A stretch of DNA of 7,816 nucleotides from Acidobacteriota bacterium (GTDB lineage Bacteria > Acidobacteriota > Terriglobia > Bryobacterales > Bryobacteraceae). Each line of letters opens with the position of its first letter. Position 1 is the first letter of the stretch. The stretch covers positions 1 through 7,816 of the forward strand of contig JAJYKC010000094.1 in NCBI GenBank assembly GCA_021788955.1, given 5' to 3'. A program made the translations under genes and the position numbers. Below, piece by piece: positions 1 to 6,279 of this stretch. The notes below the pieces were generated by a model that was given only the letters and a program-made list of their open reading frames with translations, was not told where the DNA came from and made no database searches.

Positions 1-1018
1 ATCCAGTGCCGCCGAGCCAACCCGAAGGCTTCACATCCGGCGTGAACACCTGCCGCATGGTGTCGATCGACTCGCGCGACATATACCGCCGCCCGCCGTA
101 CTCGCCGCCCTGCAACAACATCTGGTAGAAACGTTCGAGATCCTCCGCCGTCGAATAGAGCCCGAACTCCGGCGCCGGATACTTCGCCCCGGCCCGGAAC
201 TTAGCCGGATCTCCCGCCAGTATCTCATCGCCCGCGCGGACTAGTTTTCCGTTCTCATGCTTGTACACCATCGCAATCCGCGCCCGCTTGTCCTTCGGCG
301 GGAAGTAGAACGTGTCCTTCATTCCGAGAGGGTCAAGGATGCGGCGGCGGATGAAATGCGTGTACTCCTCGCCGCTCGTCACTTCGATGATGCGCCCCAG
401 CGTCGCGATCCCCATATTGCTGTACCGCCAGTGCGTGCCGGGCTCGAACTTCAGGTGCTGGTGGCCGTAGAACTCCACGGCTTCTTTGAGCGTCGCCCGC
501 ATCGTGCGCGAGTTGTCGGCAAGCGCGCCTTCGGGATCGCCGTTCAGTCCCGACGTGTGACACATCAACTCCCACACGGTCACCGGATTTTCGGGCGGTT
601 TGAGCCCCGACGGCGTCTCCATTAACTGGCCTTTAAACTCGGGCAGGTAGTCCGACACCGGCCGCCGCAGTTCGACTTTCCCTTCCTCCACCAGCATCAT
701 AATTCCCACGCCGGTGAAGGGCTTGGTCATCGACATGATCTGGAAAATCGAATCCGTGCGCATCGGCTGGTGGTTTTCCCGGTCCGCCTCGCCCACCGCA
801 TCGAGAGAAACGACCTTGCCGTGCCGCGCCACCAGCGCTACTGCTCCGGGGATCGTCTGGTTCCTCACCAGTTCTTCGAGCCGGGTATCAATTATCCGCA
901 GCCTCGCTGCGTCCATGCCCACCGAAGCCGCATCGGAGGCGCGAAGCGATCCCGCCGCTCCGAGGAGCGCTGCAAAAGCCAACCAGGTTTGTCGTCGTTT
1001 CTCTGAAAATGTAAGCAC
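1..1018 (-). CDS. Exported serine hydrolase, beta-lactamase (class C-like) fold, 3' end cut off by the window
   Basis: The visible part encodes 339 codons. The fold is that of class C beta-lactamases and related esterases or D-aminopeptidases. The nucleophile motif Ser-Met-Thr-Lys is at residues 96-99 and the second motif Tyr-Ser-Asn at 199-201; the third motif (KTG/HTG) would lie beyond the left edge. I chose a GTG start because no ATG precedes the hydrophobic leader. The leader has KRR at residues 7-9, a hydrophobic stretch at 12-23 and a likely cleavage site after Leu-Arg-Ala (25-27), so the protein should be exported. The Arg pair is only weakly Tat-like. A purine-rich AAGAAG upstream may be a weak ribosome site. 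The gene lies 158 bases downstream of cysK on the same strand, and I see no convincing promoter of its own. Substrate cannot be told: such proteins are often annotated as beta-lactamases, but many act on other esters or peptides. Family call is firm; function and exact start are less so. Confidence 0.88.
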   Translation of the reverse strand, partial: MLTFSEKRRQTWLAFAALLGAAGSLRASDAASVGMDAARLRIIDTRLEELVRNQTIPGAVALVARHGKVVSLDAVGEADRENHQPMRTDSIFQIMSMTKPFTGVGIMMLVEEGKVELRRPVSDYLPEFKGQLMETPSGLKPPENPVTVWELMCHTSGLNGDPEGALADNSRTMRATLKEAVEFYGHQHLKFEPGTHWRYSNMGIATLGRIIEVTSGEEYTHFIRRRILDPLGMKDTFYFPPKDKRARIAMVYKHENGKLVRAGDEILAGDPAKFRAGAKYPAPEFGLYSTAEDLERFYQMLLQGGEYGGRRYMSRESIDTMRQVFTPDVKPSGWLGGTG

Positions 1019-1036
1019 GATTTCACTTCTTGGGCG

Positions 1037-1066
1037 CTGAAAAAAGTGTCTGAAAAATCGATTCAG
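1037..1066 (-). repeat. Tandem TTTTTCAG repeat with small AT-rich stem, upstream of the serine hydrolase
   Basis: On the minus strand TTTTTCAG occurs twice, with a 13-base period (1057-1050 and 1044-1037). The first copy also supplies the 3' arm of a five-base-pair stem, CTGAA/TTCAG (1066-1062 with 1054-1050), which is followed after four bases by six T residues (1045-1040). This resembles a weak intrinsic terminator for cysK transcripts, but it ends only about 20 bases before the GTG at 1018, so it could equally be an operator-like repeat or chance. Seen directly; its role is inference. Confidence 0.25.
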
Positions 1067-1119
1067 GGTGTAACATCCGGCCCGCTTCCATCGCTTTCTG
1101 TACAAGTCCCCGTTACGCG

Positions 1120-1168
1120 GGCGGATGCCACCGGCTCAGGCCGTGTCGACATCCGCCTTTTCTCTTTT
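1120..1168 (+). terminator. Intrinsic-terminator-like hairpin reading on the plus strand
   Basis: A perfect eight-base inverted repeat, GGCGGATG (1120-1127) and CATCCGCC (1150-1157), encloses inner pairs CAC/GTG (1129-1131 with 1143-1145) and GGC/GCC (1133-1135 with 1140-1142) around a TCAG loop. On the plus strand it is followed directly by the T-rich tract TTTTCTCTTTT (1158-1168), the classic arrangement of a Rho-independent terminator. On the minus strand, where both flanking genes lie, the hairpin is followed by CGCG rather than T residues, so it does not look like a terminator for cysK. It may stop antisense transcription into cysK, end a small plus-strand RNA, or stabilise the cysK mRNA 3' end as a plain hairpin. 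A smaller stem, CCCG/CGGG (1109-1112, 1118-1121), abuts it and shares two bases. Confidence 0.45.
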
Positions 1169-1176
1169 CCAGAACG

Positions 1177-2124
1177 CTAATCGTTCTCAAACAGCACGCT
1201 CGACAGGTACCGTTCGCCTGAGTCTGGCAGGATCACCACGATCGTCTTGCCCCTCATCTCGGACTCTTTCGCAATCCGCACGGCCACTGCCGCCGCCGCG
1301 CCGCACGAGATCCCCGAAAGAATCCCTTCCTCGCGCGCCAGGCGCCGCGCCATCTCGATCGCTTCGTCGTCCGCGATCTTTTCCACTCGATCGACAAACG
1401 AAAGGTCCAGCGTGTCGGGAATGAATCCCGCGCCGAGCCCCTGAATCCGATGCGGCCCCGGCTTCAGCGGTTCGCCGTTCAACTTCTGCGTGATCACCGG
1501 ACTCGCCACCGGTTCGACAGCGACCGACGTAATCGCCTTGCGCTGCTCGTTCTTGATGTATCTCGACACTCCCGTGATCGTCCCACCGGTCCCGACGCCC
1601 GACACGAGCACATCCACGGCTCCCTTGGTGTCTTCCCAAATCTCCGGGCCCGTCGTACGGAAGTGGATCTCCGGATTGGCCGGATTGCGGAACTGCTGCA
1701 GGAGCACGTAGCGGCTTGGGTCGGAGGCAACCAGTTCCTCCGAACGGCGGATCGCGCCCGCCATCCCTTCCGAGCCCGGTGTCAGCATCAGGTTCGCGCC
1801 GAACGCCTTCAAGACCTTCCGGCGCTCCATCGACATGGTCTCCGGCATCGCCAGCGTGATCGGGTAGCCGCGGGCCGCCGCGACGAAGGCCAGCGCGATG
1901 CCCGTGTTGCCGCTCGTCGGCTCGATCAAGTGCTTGCCGTGCCCGAGCACGCCGCGTTCTTCGGCGTCCCAAATCATCGAAGCACCGATCCGGCACTTCA
2001 CCGAATACGCCGGGTTTCTCCCTTCAATCTTGGCCAGCACCGTGGCATGCGCGCCGGCGGTCACCCGATTCAGCTTCACGAGCGGCGTGCGCCCGATGCT
2101 GAGCGAATTATCGTCGAAGATCAT
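1177..2124 (-). CDS. cysK: Cysteine synthase A (O-acetylserine sulfhydrylase)
   Basis: This 315-residue PLP enzyme (fold type II) makes L-cysteine and acetate from O-acetylserine and sulfide in the cytoplasm. The Schiff-base lysine is K43 in Ser-Val-Lys-Cys-Arg, the substrate loop TSGNTG is at 70-75, the PLP-phosphate loop GVGTGGT at 176-182, and the serine contacting the pyridine nitrogen is S273. The next residue is Cys (SGISCGAA) where Escherichia coli CysK has Ser. The sequence reads close to the E. coli CysK type throughout ([36 protein letters not shown]), but it ends soon after ERYLSSVLF and so lacks the short E. coli C-terminal extension. AGGGAG seven bases before the ATG supports the start. 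It follows the Rrf2 regulator by 33 bases and is probably cotranscribed and controlled by it. Plain sulfide use is expected; thiosulfate use (CysM) is less likely given the CysK-type motifs. Confidence 0.97.
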   Translation of the reverse strand: MIFDDNSLSIGRTPLVKLNRVTAGAHATVLAKIEGRNPAYSVKCRIGASMIWDAEERGVLGHGKHLIEPTSGNTGIALAFVAAARGYPITLAMPETMSMERRKVLKAFGANLMLTPGSEGMAGAIRRSEELVASDPSRYVLLQQFRNPANPEIHFRTTGPEIWEDTKGAVDVLVSGVGTGGTITGVSRYIKNEQRKAITSVAVEPVASPVITQKLNGEPLKPGPHRIQGLGAGFIPDTLDLSFVDRVEKIADDEAIEMARRLAREEGILSGISCGAAAAVAVRIAKESEMRGKTIVVILPDSGERYLSSVLFEND

Positions 2125-2157
2125 TCTGTCGCTCCCTGTTGTTGGGACTTCCGCAGT

Positions 2158-2580
2158 TCAAATATCAAAGCTCGGCACATAGCGGCTTTGCCGCTCGCGC
2201 CAGCTTCGGATGAGATCCGAGAACGACGTTTGGTCGATCACGGTCGAAATCGCGCGATCCACTTCGCCCCACATGACGGAGAGAGGGTCGTCCGCCTTAC
2301 CCGGCGCAGCCCGCTGCAGTTTGGGTCCCTCCACGTAACGCAGCACTTCGCCGACGGTGATCGACTCGGGCCCCCGGGCCAGCAGATAGCCGCCCTCCGC
2401 CCCGCGCCGCGACTCGACGAAACCTCCCTGCTTCAGGCCCGCCAGAATCAACTCCAGGAACTTCTGCGGGATTTTCCAGCGGCGCGCGATCGCGCCGATC
2501 TTCACCGGTTCGCCTCCCGCACGCTCGGCCAGGTCGAACATCGCCTGGAGCGCATACTCGCCTTTCACGGAAATATTCAT
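2158..2580 (-). CDS. Rrf2-family transcriptional regulator, CymR-like
   Basis: The 140-residue protein starts with the family's typical N terminus (MNISVKGEYAL). The helix-turn-helix covers about residues 27-50, followed by the wing SRRGAEGGYLLA (57-68) and a dimerisation helix with V/I-GEVLRYVEGP (76-86). It contains no cysteine at all, so it cannot hold the Fe-S cluster of IscR or NsrR. That places it with cluster-free members such as CymR, the cysteine-metabolism repressor of Bacillus and Staphylococcus, which acts in complex with CysK. Its position 33 bases upstream of cysK supports this role. The protein ends in Phe-Asp-Ile, reminiscent of the isoleucine tails with which CysE and other partners dock in CysK. 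The start is fixed by an in-frame TAA shortly upstream, yet only weak GAG pairing lies at normal ribosome-site distance. Family is certain; the cysteine-sensing role is inference. Confidence 0.93.
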   Translation of the reverse strand: MNISVKGEYALQAMFDLAERAGGEPVKIGAIARRWKIPQKFLELILAGLKQGGFVESRRGAEGGYLLARGPESITVGEVLRYVEGPKLQRAAPGKADDPLSVMWGEVDRAISTVIDQTSFSDLIRSWRERQSRYVPSFDI

Positions 2581-2590
2581 CTGGCTCTCG

Positions 2591-2617
2591 AACCCGTTCC
2601 GGGCCGTTTACCTCCTT
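2591..2617 (-). promoter_or_regulatory. Displaced perfect Shine-Dalgarno plus small hairpin in the regulator's leader
   Basis: On the minus strand AAGGAGGT (2617-2610) is a perfect anti-16S match but lies 29 bases before the regulator's ATG at 2580. No ATG, GTG or TTG follows it at normal spacing, and a TAA in the regulator's frame overlaps its end. Between them sits CCCG-GAA-CGGG (2603-2593), flanked by two possible G-U pairs, which if folded would bring the site to about 14 bases from the ATG. It may be a structured leader or a chance match. Confidence 0.35.
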
Positions 2618-2620
2618 GCG

Positions 2621-2650
2621 ATTGTACTCGCGCTACGCTGCAACCGGTAA
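2621..2650 (-). promoter_or_regulatory. Possible sigma-70-type promoter for the regulator-cysK unit
   Basis: On the minus strand TACAAT (2626-2621) matches five of six bases of the -10 consensus. It lies 18 bases downstream of TTACCG (2650-2645), a poor -35 match. Transcription would start near 2614, which falls inside the AAGGAGGT sequence, so either the promoter or the role of that sequence is misjudged. The rest of the 116-base divergent region must also hold the plus-strand promoter. TAAATA (2672-2677) is the only candidate -10 I see there, without a recognisable -35, and it would leave a very short leader before the ATG at 2697. Confidence 0.3.
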
Positions 2651-2696
2651 TCATACGCCATTGCGATACGCTAAATACTCACTACTCATTCATCCT

Positions 2697-4253
2697 ATGA
2701 AGCGAATCTTCTGTTTCGTATTGTGCGCCTCTGCGCTGTTCGCCGCGCCGCAACCCCCCGCCCCGCGCCCGAAGCTTCTTGTCGCCATCGTCATCGATCA
2801 GTTCCGCTACGACTACTTAACGCGCTTCGCTGCCAGCTACACCGGCGGCTTCAAACGCATGCTCAGCGGCGGCGCCTTCTACACCAACGCACACTATATC
2901 CACGTTCCTACCGTCACCGCCATCGGACACTCGACATTTCTTTCCGGCGCGACGCCGTCGGTGAGCGGCATTATCGGCAACGAGTGGTTCGACCGCGCCA
3001 GCGGGCATGACGTCACCAGCGTCAGCGACCCGGACACCACGCTGCTCGGCGGTAAGCCCGGTGCGAAAGGCTCATCGCCGCGTCGCCTTCTGGTCAGCAC
3101 CGTGGGCGACGAGATGAAAATCGCCGGCGTTACGACCAAGGTCATCGGCGTCTCGATCAAGGACCGGGCCTCGATTCTGCCCAGCGGCCACATGGCCGAC
3201 GGCGCTTACTGGTTCGACGACTCCACCGGCCATTTCGTCAGCAGCACCTACTATTTCTCCGCGCTGCCGGACTGGGTGGAACAGTTCGATGCCGCTGGCG
3301 CCGACGCGCCTTACAAAGGAAAATCGTGGCGCGCCCTCGACGCGAAACCGGCGGACCCGCCGTTCTGCGTCTACGCCTCGACGGACCGCGCCACTTCTTG
3401 CGGCGCCATCGCCGCCACGCCCTTCGGCAACGAGATGCTCGAAAAATTCGCCGAGGGCGCTATCGCCGGCGAGAAACTCGGCACCCACCCGGGCACCGAC
3501 GTTCTCACCATCAGCTTCTCCTCCAACGATTACGTCGGCCACGCCTGGGGTCCGGACTCGACGCGCGTCCGCGACATCAGCATCCGCACGGACCGCATCA
3601 TCGGCTCGCTCTTCACCTTCCTCGATGCACACGTTGGCGCCGGCCGCTACGTCGTCGTCCTCACTGCGGACCACGGTGTCGCGCCTGTGCCCGAAGTCAA
3701 CACCGGGCGCAAGATGCCCGGCGGCCGGCTGAACTGGTTCAGCCTCATCGCCTCCGTCAACGACGCCCTCACCGCGCATTACGGCGCCGGCCATTGGGTC
3801 GCATCGAGCAGCCCCGGTGAAATTTATCTCGACCTGGCGACGCTCGCCTCCCACCACGCCAACCCCGCCGAGGCGCGCCGCATCGCCGCCAACGCTGCCC
3901 TCGCTTCGCCGCACGTCGCCCGCGTCTATACCCGCGACGACCTGCTCGCCGGCATCGACTCCGGGGATACCATCAGCCGGGCCATGCGCAACGGCTTCTA
4001 CGGCCCGCGCTCCGGCGATGTCTTCGTTCTACCGGAACCCTACTTCCTCTATACGCCCCGCGGCACCACGCACGGCACTCCCTATGGCTACGACCGGCAT
4101 GTGCCCATCCTTCTCTACGGCGCGGGCATCGTCCCCGGCGTGCACCACGACGATGTCATCGTCAACGACATCGCCCCCACGCTCGCCGACCTGTTCCACG
4201 TCGAAGCCCCCAGTGGCGCTTTCGGCCGCGTTTTGCCGGGCGCGCTGCGGTAA
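2697..4253 (+). CDS. pafA: PafA-like exported alkaline phosphatase (phosphate monoesterase)
   Basis: The 518-residue protein hydrolyses phosphate monoesters outside the cytoplasm. A signal peptide (MKR, hydrophobic 4-17) fixes the start at ATG 2697; the frame stays open upstream to a TTG at 2616, but that would bury the signal. Cys10 is not in a lipobox. Catalytic residues match the Elizabethkingia PafA pattern in type and spacing: metal ligands D34, D278, H282, D325, H326 and H459, the threonine nucleophile T74 in PTVTAIGH, and the phosphate-binding trio N95, K155 and R157. The Lys-x-Arg pair separates PafA-type monoesterases from NPP-type phosphodiesterases, so a monoesterase is the better call. 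No Shine-Dalgarno precedes the ATG; the upstream bases are pyrimidine-rich. It diverges from the Rrf2 gene and lies 29 bases before hom. I see no Pho-box-like repeat, so phosphate control cannot be claimed. Confidence 0.9.
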   Translation: MKRIFCFVLCASALFAAPQPPAPRPKLLVAIVIDQFRYDYLTRFAASYTGGFKRMLSGGAFYTNAHYIHVPTVTAIGHSTFLSGATPSVSGIIGNEWFDRASGHDVTSVSDPDTTLLGGKPGAKGSSPRRLLVSTVGDEMKIAGVTTKVIGVSIKDRASILPSGHMADGAYWFDDSTGHFVSSTYYFSALPDWVEQFDAAGADAPYKGKSWRALDAKPADPPFCVYASTDRATSCGAIAATPFGNEMLEKFAEGAIAGEKLGTHPGTDVLTISFSSNDYVGHAWGPDSTRVRDISIRTDRIIGSLFTFLDAHVGAGRYVVVLTADHGVAPVPEVNTGRKMPGGRLNWFSLIASVNDALTAHYGAGHWVASSSPGEIYLDLATLASHHANPAEARRIAANAALASPHVARVYTRDDLLAGIDSGDTISRAMRNGFYGPRSGDVFVLPEPYFLYTPRGTTHGTPYGYDRHVPILLYGAGIVPGVHHDDVIVNDIAPTLADLFHVEAPSGAFGRVLPGALR

Positions 4254-4282
4254 GCCGGCGCCAACTGGAATAATGACAGAGT

Positions 4283-5587
4283 ATGCAAGAAGTTAACGCC
4301 GGGTTGATCGGACTCGGCAACGTCGGCGCGGGAACCCTGCGAATCTTAACGGAAAACGCGGATTCCATCGGCGCCAAACTCGGTTTCCGGCTCAACGTCC
4401 GCGCGGTCTGCAGCCGCGGCGTGGCGAAACTCACGTTGCCGCGGCTCGCCCCGGATACCCTTGTGACAGCCGATTGGCGCGAGGTCGTCTCCCACCCCGA
4501 TGTTCAAATTGTTGCGGAACTCATCGGCGGCTGCGGCGTGGCGCGCGAAATCATCGATGCCGCCATCGCGCACGGCAAATCCGTGGTCACGGCGAACAAA
4601 GAGTTGCTCGCGCTTCACGGAGCCGATATATGGGACCGCTCCATCGCCGCTAACGTGAATCTCGCCATCGAGGCTAGCGTCGCCGGAGGCATCCCCATCC
4701 TCGCCGTGCTCCGCGAAGGGATCGCGGGCGACCGCGTCACCTCGCTGTTCGGCATCCTCAACGGCACATGCAACTACATCCTCACCGAGATCGAGCAGCA
4801 CGGCACGCCGTTTGAAGCAGTGCTCGCCGAAGCCCAGCGCCTCGGCTACGCGGAAGCCGACCCTAGCGCCGACATCGACGGCTTCGACGCCCGCTCGAAA
4901 CTAGCCATCCTCACCGCTCTGGCGTTCGGCGAACGCATCGAGCCCTCCGACATCTACACCGAAGGCATCCGCCGCATCACGCCGGTGGACTTCCAATACG
5001 CCCACCAACTCGACTACACGATCCGCCTGATCTGCTCGGCCCGTCAGAGCGAGAAGGGCTTACTTCTCAGCGTGCGCCCCGCGCTCATACCGCGCTCGAC
5101 CATTCTGGCCAGTGTGCGTGGCTCCTACAACGCCATCTGGGTGCGCGGCCGGTACGGCCAGGACACCTTCTACTATGGCCGCGGCGCGGGACCGCTGCCC
5201 ACCGGCGTCGCCGTCGTCAGCGACCTCATGCGCGTGGCGCGCGAAATCCGCTCCGGCAGCCCGGATCGCGTTTCCCCGTTTGCTCACGAGCGGCTCGGCG
5301 AATATCAGCCCATCTCGGTCACCGCTCACCACTCGGCCTATTTCCTCCGCTTCCGCGTGGAGGACCGCCCCGGCATCATCGCCCGCCTGGCAACCGTGCT
5401 CGCCTCGCGCGGCATCAGTCTTGACGCTGTGCTGCAAATCCCCAGCGAAAACTGGCGCGACCTCCCGTTCGTCATCACCGTCCAGCCGGCCACCGAAGCC
5501 GCCATCCGCGAAGCCGTCGCCGAAATGGCCACCCAGGACTTCCTGGTCGACGCGCCGCTGGCGCTGCCCATGGAAGCCGGATTATGA
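4283..5587 (+). CDS. hom: Homoserine dehydrogenase with C-terminal ACT domain
   Basis: The 434-residue enzyme reduces aspartate semialdehyde to homoserine with NAD(P)H, the branch step towards threonine and methionine. The Rossmann loop GLGNVGAG is at residues 10-17, TANK at 103-106 and NGTCNYI at 160-166. The substrate and catalytic residues E191, D202 and K206 have the same spacing as E208, D219 and K223 of the yeast enzyme. GAGPLPT followed by VSDL (301-315) is a further family signature. The ACT domain (about 353-425, with EDRPGIIARL) suggests feedback control, probably by threonine. No aspartokinase domain is fused. The length is the usual one for the monofunctional ACT-containing form. 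The start has only a weak GGAA upstream. The stop overlaps the next gene's start (ATGA), so translation of the two is likely coupled. It lies 29 bases after the phosphatase gene. Confidence 0.96.
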   Translation: MQEVNAGLIGLGNVGAGTLRILTENADSIGAKLGFRLNVRAVCSRGVAKLTLPRLAPDTLVTADWREVVSHPDVQIVAELIGGCGVAREIIDAAIAHGKSVVTANKELLALHGADIWDRSIAANVNLAIEASVAGGIPILAVLREGIAGDRVTSLFGILNGTCNYILTEIEQHGTPFEAVLAEAQRLGYAEADPSADIDGFDARSKLAILTALAFGERIEPSDIYTEGIRRITPVDFQYAHQLDYTIRLICSARQSEKGLLLSVRPALIPRSTILASVRGSYNAIWVRGRYGQDTFYYGRGAGPLPTGVAVVSDLMRVAREIRSGSPDRVSPFAHERLGEYQPISVTAHHSAYFLRFRVEDRPGIIARLATVLASRGISLDAVLQIPSENWRDLPFVITVQPATEAAIREAVAEMATQDFLVDAPLALPMEAGL

Positions 5588-6249
5588 GATTCACCCGCCT
5601 CGCCGCGGCCTTCGCACTCGCCGCTTGCGTGCTCGCGGCGCAGGTGGCCACCAATGCCAATAAGGGCTACCAGACGCCCGAGCAGCGCGCAAACGTCGCC
5701 AAGGGCCTCGGCTCGGCGAACCGCGACGCGCAGCAGCACCCTCATGACATCATCGCCGCCATGAACCTCAAGCCCGGCGATTCGGTTGCCGACGTCGGCA
5801 CCGGCATCGGCTACATGCTGCCGTATCTCTCCGAAGCCGTCGGCCCCTCGGGCAAGGTATTCGCCGAAGACATCTACCCGGACTTCCTCGACAAAGCCCG
5901 CGCCAGCGCCAACGAGCGCAACCTCACTAACGTCGAGTTCATCCTGGGCACGCAAACCGACCCGAAACTGCCCGCGCACTCCCTCGACGCCGTTCTCCTG
6001 CTCGAGGTCTATCATCACTTCAACTACCCGGGCCAGATGCTCGCCGGCATCTCGAACGCGCTCAAGCCCGGCGGCAGGCTCTTCCTGGTCGACTTCCACA
6101 AATCCTTCGGCAGCAATCACATTCGTCTCGACAAGCCCGACGTGATCAAGGAAGTGGATTCCAACGGCTTCTCCCTCGTCTCGGAAAGCGAACGCTCCTC
6201 CGACAATCAATATATGGCGGTGTTCACACCGCAACATTCCAACCCCTGA
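5584..6249 (+). CDS. Class I SAM-dependent methyltransferase with signal peptide (possible lipoprotein)
   Basis: The 221-residue protein has a Rossmann-type SAM fold: motif I VADVGTGIGY (68-77), an acidic pair E95-D96 after strand 2, DAVLLLEVYHHF (135-146) as motif IV region, and LKPGGRLFLVDF (160-171). Before it lies a clear export signal: MRFTR, then a hydrophobic run (6-19). Leu-Ala-Ala-Cys at 12-15 fits a lipobox; otherwise signal peptidase I could cut after Ala19. The start is supported by the ATGA overlap with hom and GGAAG seven bases upstream. A cytoplasmic form from the GTG at 5644 is possible, but no ribosome site precedes it. Methyl acceptor is unknown. From memory, COG4798-type predicted methyltransferases also often carry signal peptides, so this could be a family trait. 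How it would obtain SAM outside the cytoplasm is unclear. Fold confident; location likely; substrate not known. Confidence 0.87.
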   Translation: MRFTRLAAAFALAACVLAAQVATNANKGYQTPEQRANVAKGLGSANRDAQQHPHDIIAAMNLKPGDSVADVGTGIGYMLPYLSEAVGPSGKVFAEDIYPDFLDKARASANERNLTNVEFILGTQTDPKLPAHSLDAVLLLEVYHHFNYPGQMLAGISNALKPGGRLFLVDFHKSFGSNHIRLDKPDVIKEVDSNGFSLVSESERSSDNQYMAVFTPQHSNP

Positions 6250-6264
6250 TCCGCCCGCGGCGGA
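6250..6264. repeat. Small perfect GC hairpin between methyltransferase gene and leuS
   Basis: TCCGCC-CGC-GGCGGA forms a six-base-pair stem with a three-base loop directly after the methyltransferase stop codon. No T tract follows (next bases AAACGAAAAG), so it is not an intrinsic terminator. It could mark an mRNA processing or stability point between the two genes. The remaining 15 bases before leuS hold no strong Shine-Dalgarno. Confidence 0.35.
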
Positions 6265-6279
6265 AACGAAAAGACCCGA

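Noticed and set aside
1081..1176. A possible riboswitch in the gap between cysK and the serine hydrolase
   Set aside because: The hairpins do not match the conserved cores of the cobalamin, SAM, fluoride or glycine classes as I know them. The region is better described as a terminator-like hairpin.
2616..2696. A 27-codon N-terminal extension of the phosphatase from a TTG
   Set aside because: It would bury a typical signal peptide that begins at the ATG at 2697, and it runs through the region needed for the divergent promoters.
1450..2700. A 416-codon open frame on the plus strand, antisense to cysK and the Rrf2 regulator
   Set aside because: The opposite strand encodes two well-conserved families across the same stretch. 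The predicted protein is Arg/His/Pro-rich with no recognisable domain.
3072..3914. A 280-codon minus-strand open frame within the phosphatase gene
   Set aside because: It is antisense to the catalytic core of the phosphatase, where all metal ligands are conserved, and its own sequence is low-complexity Gly/Val/Arg/Ala.
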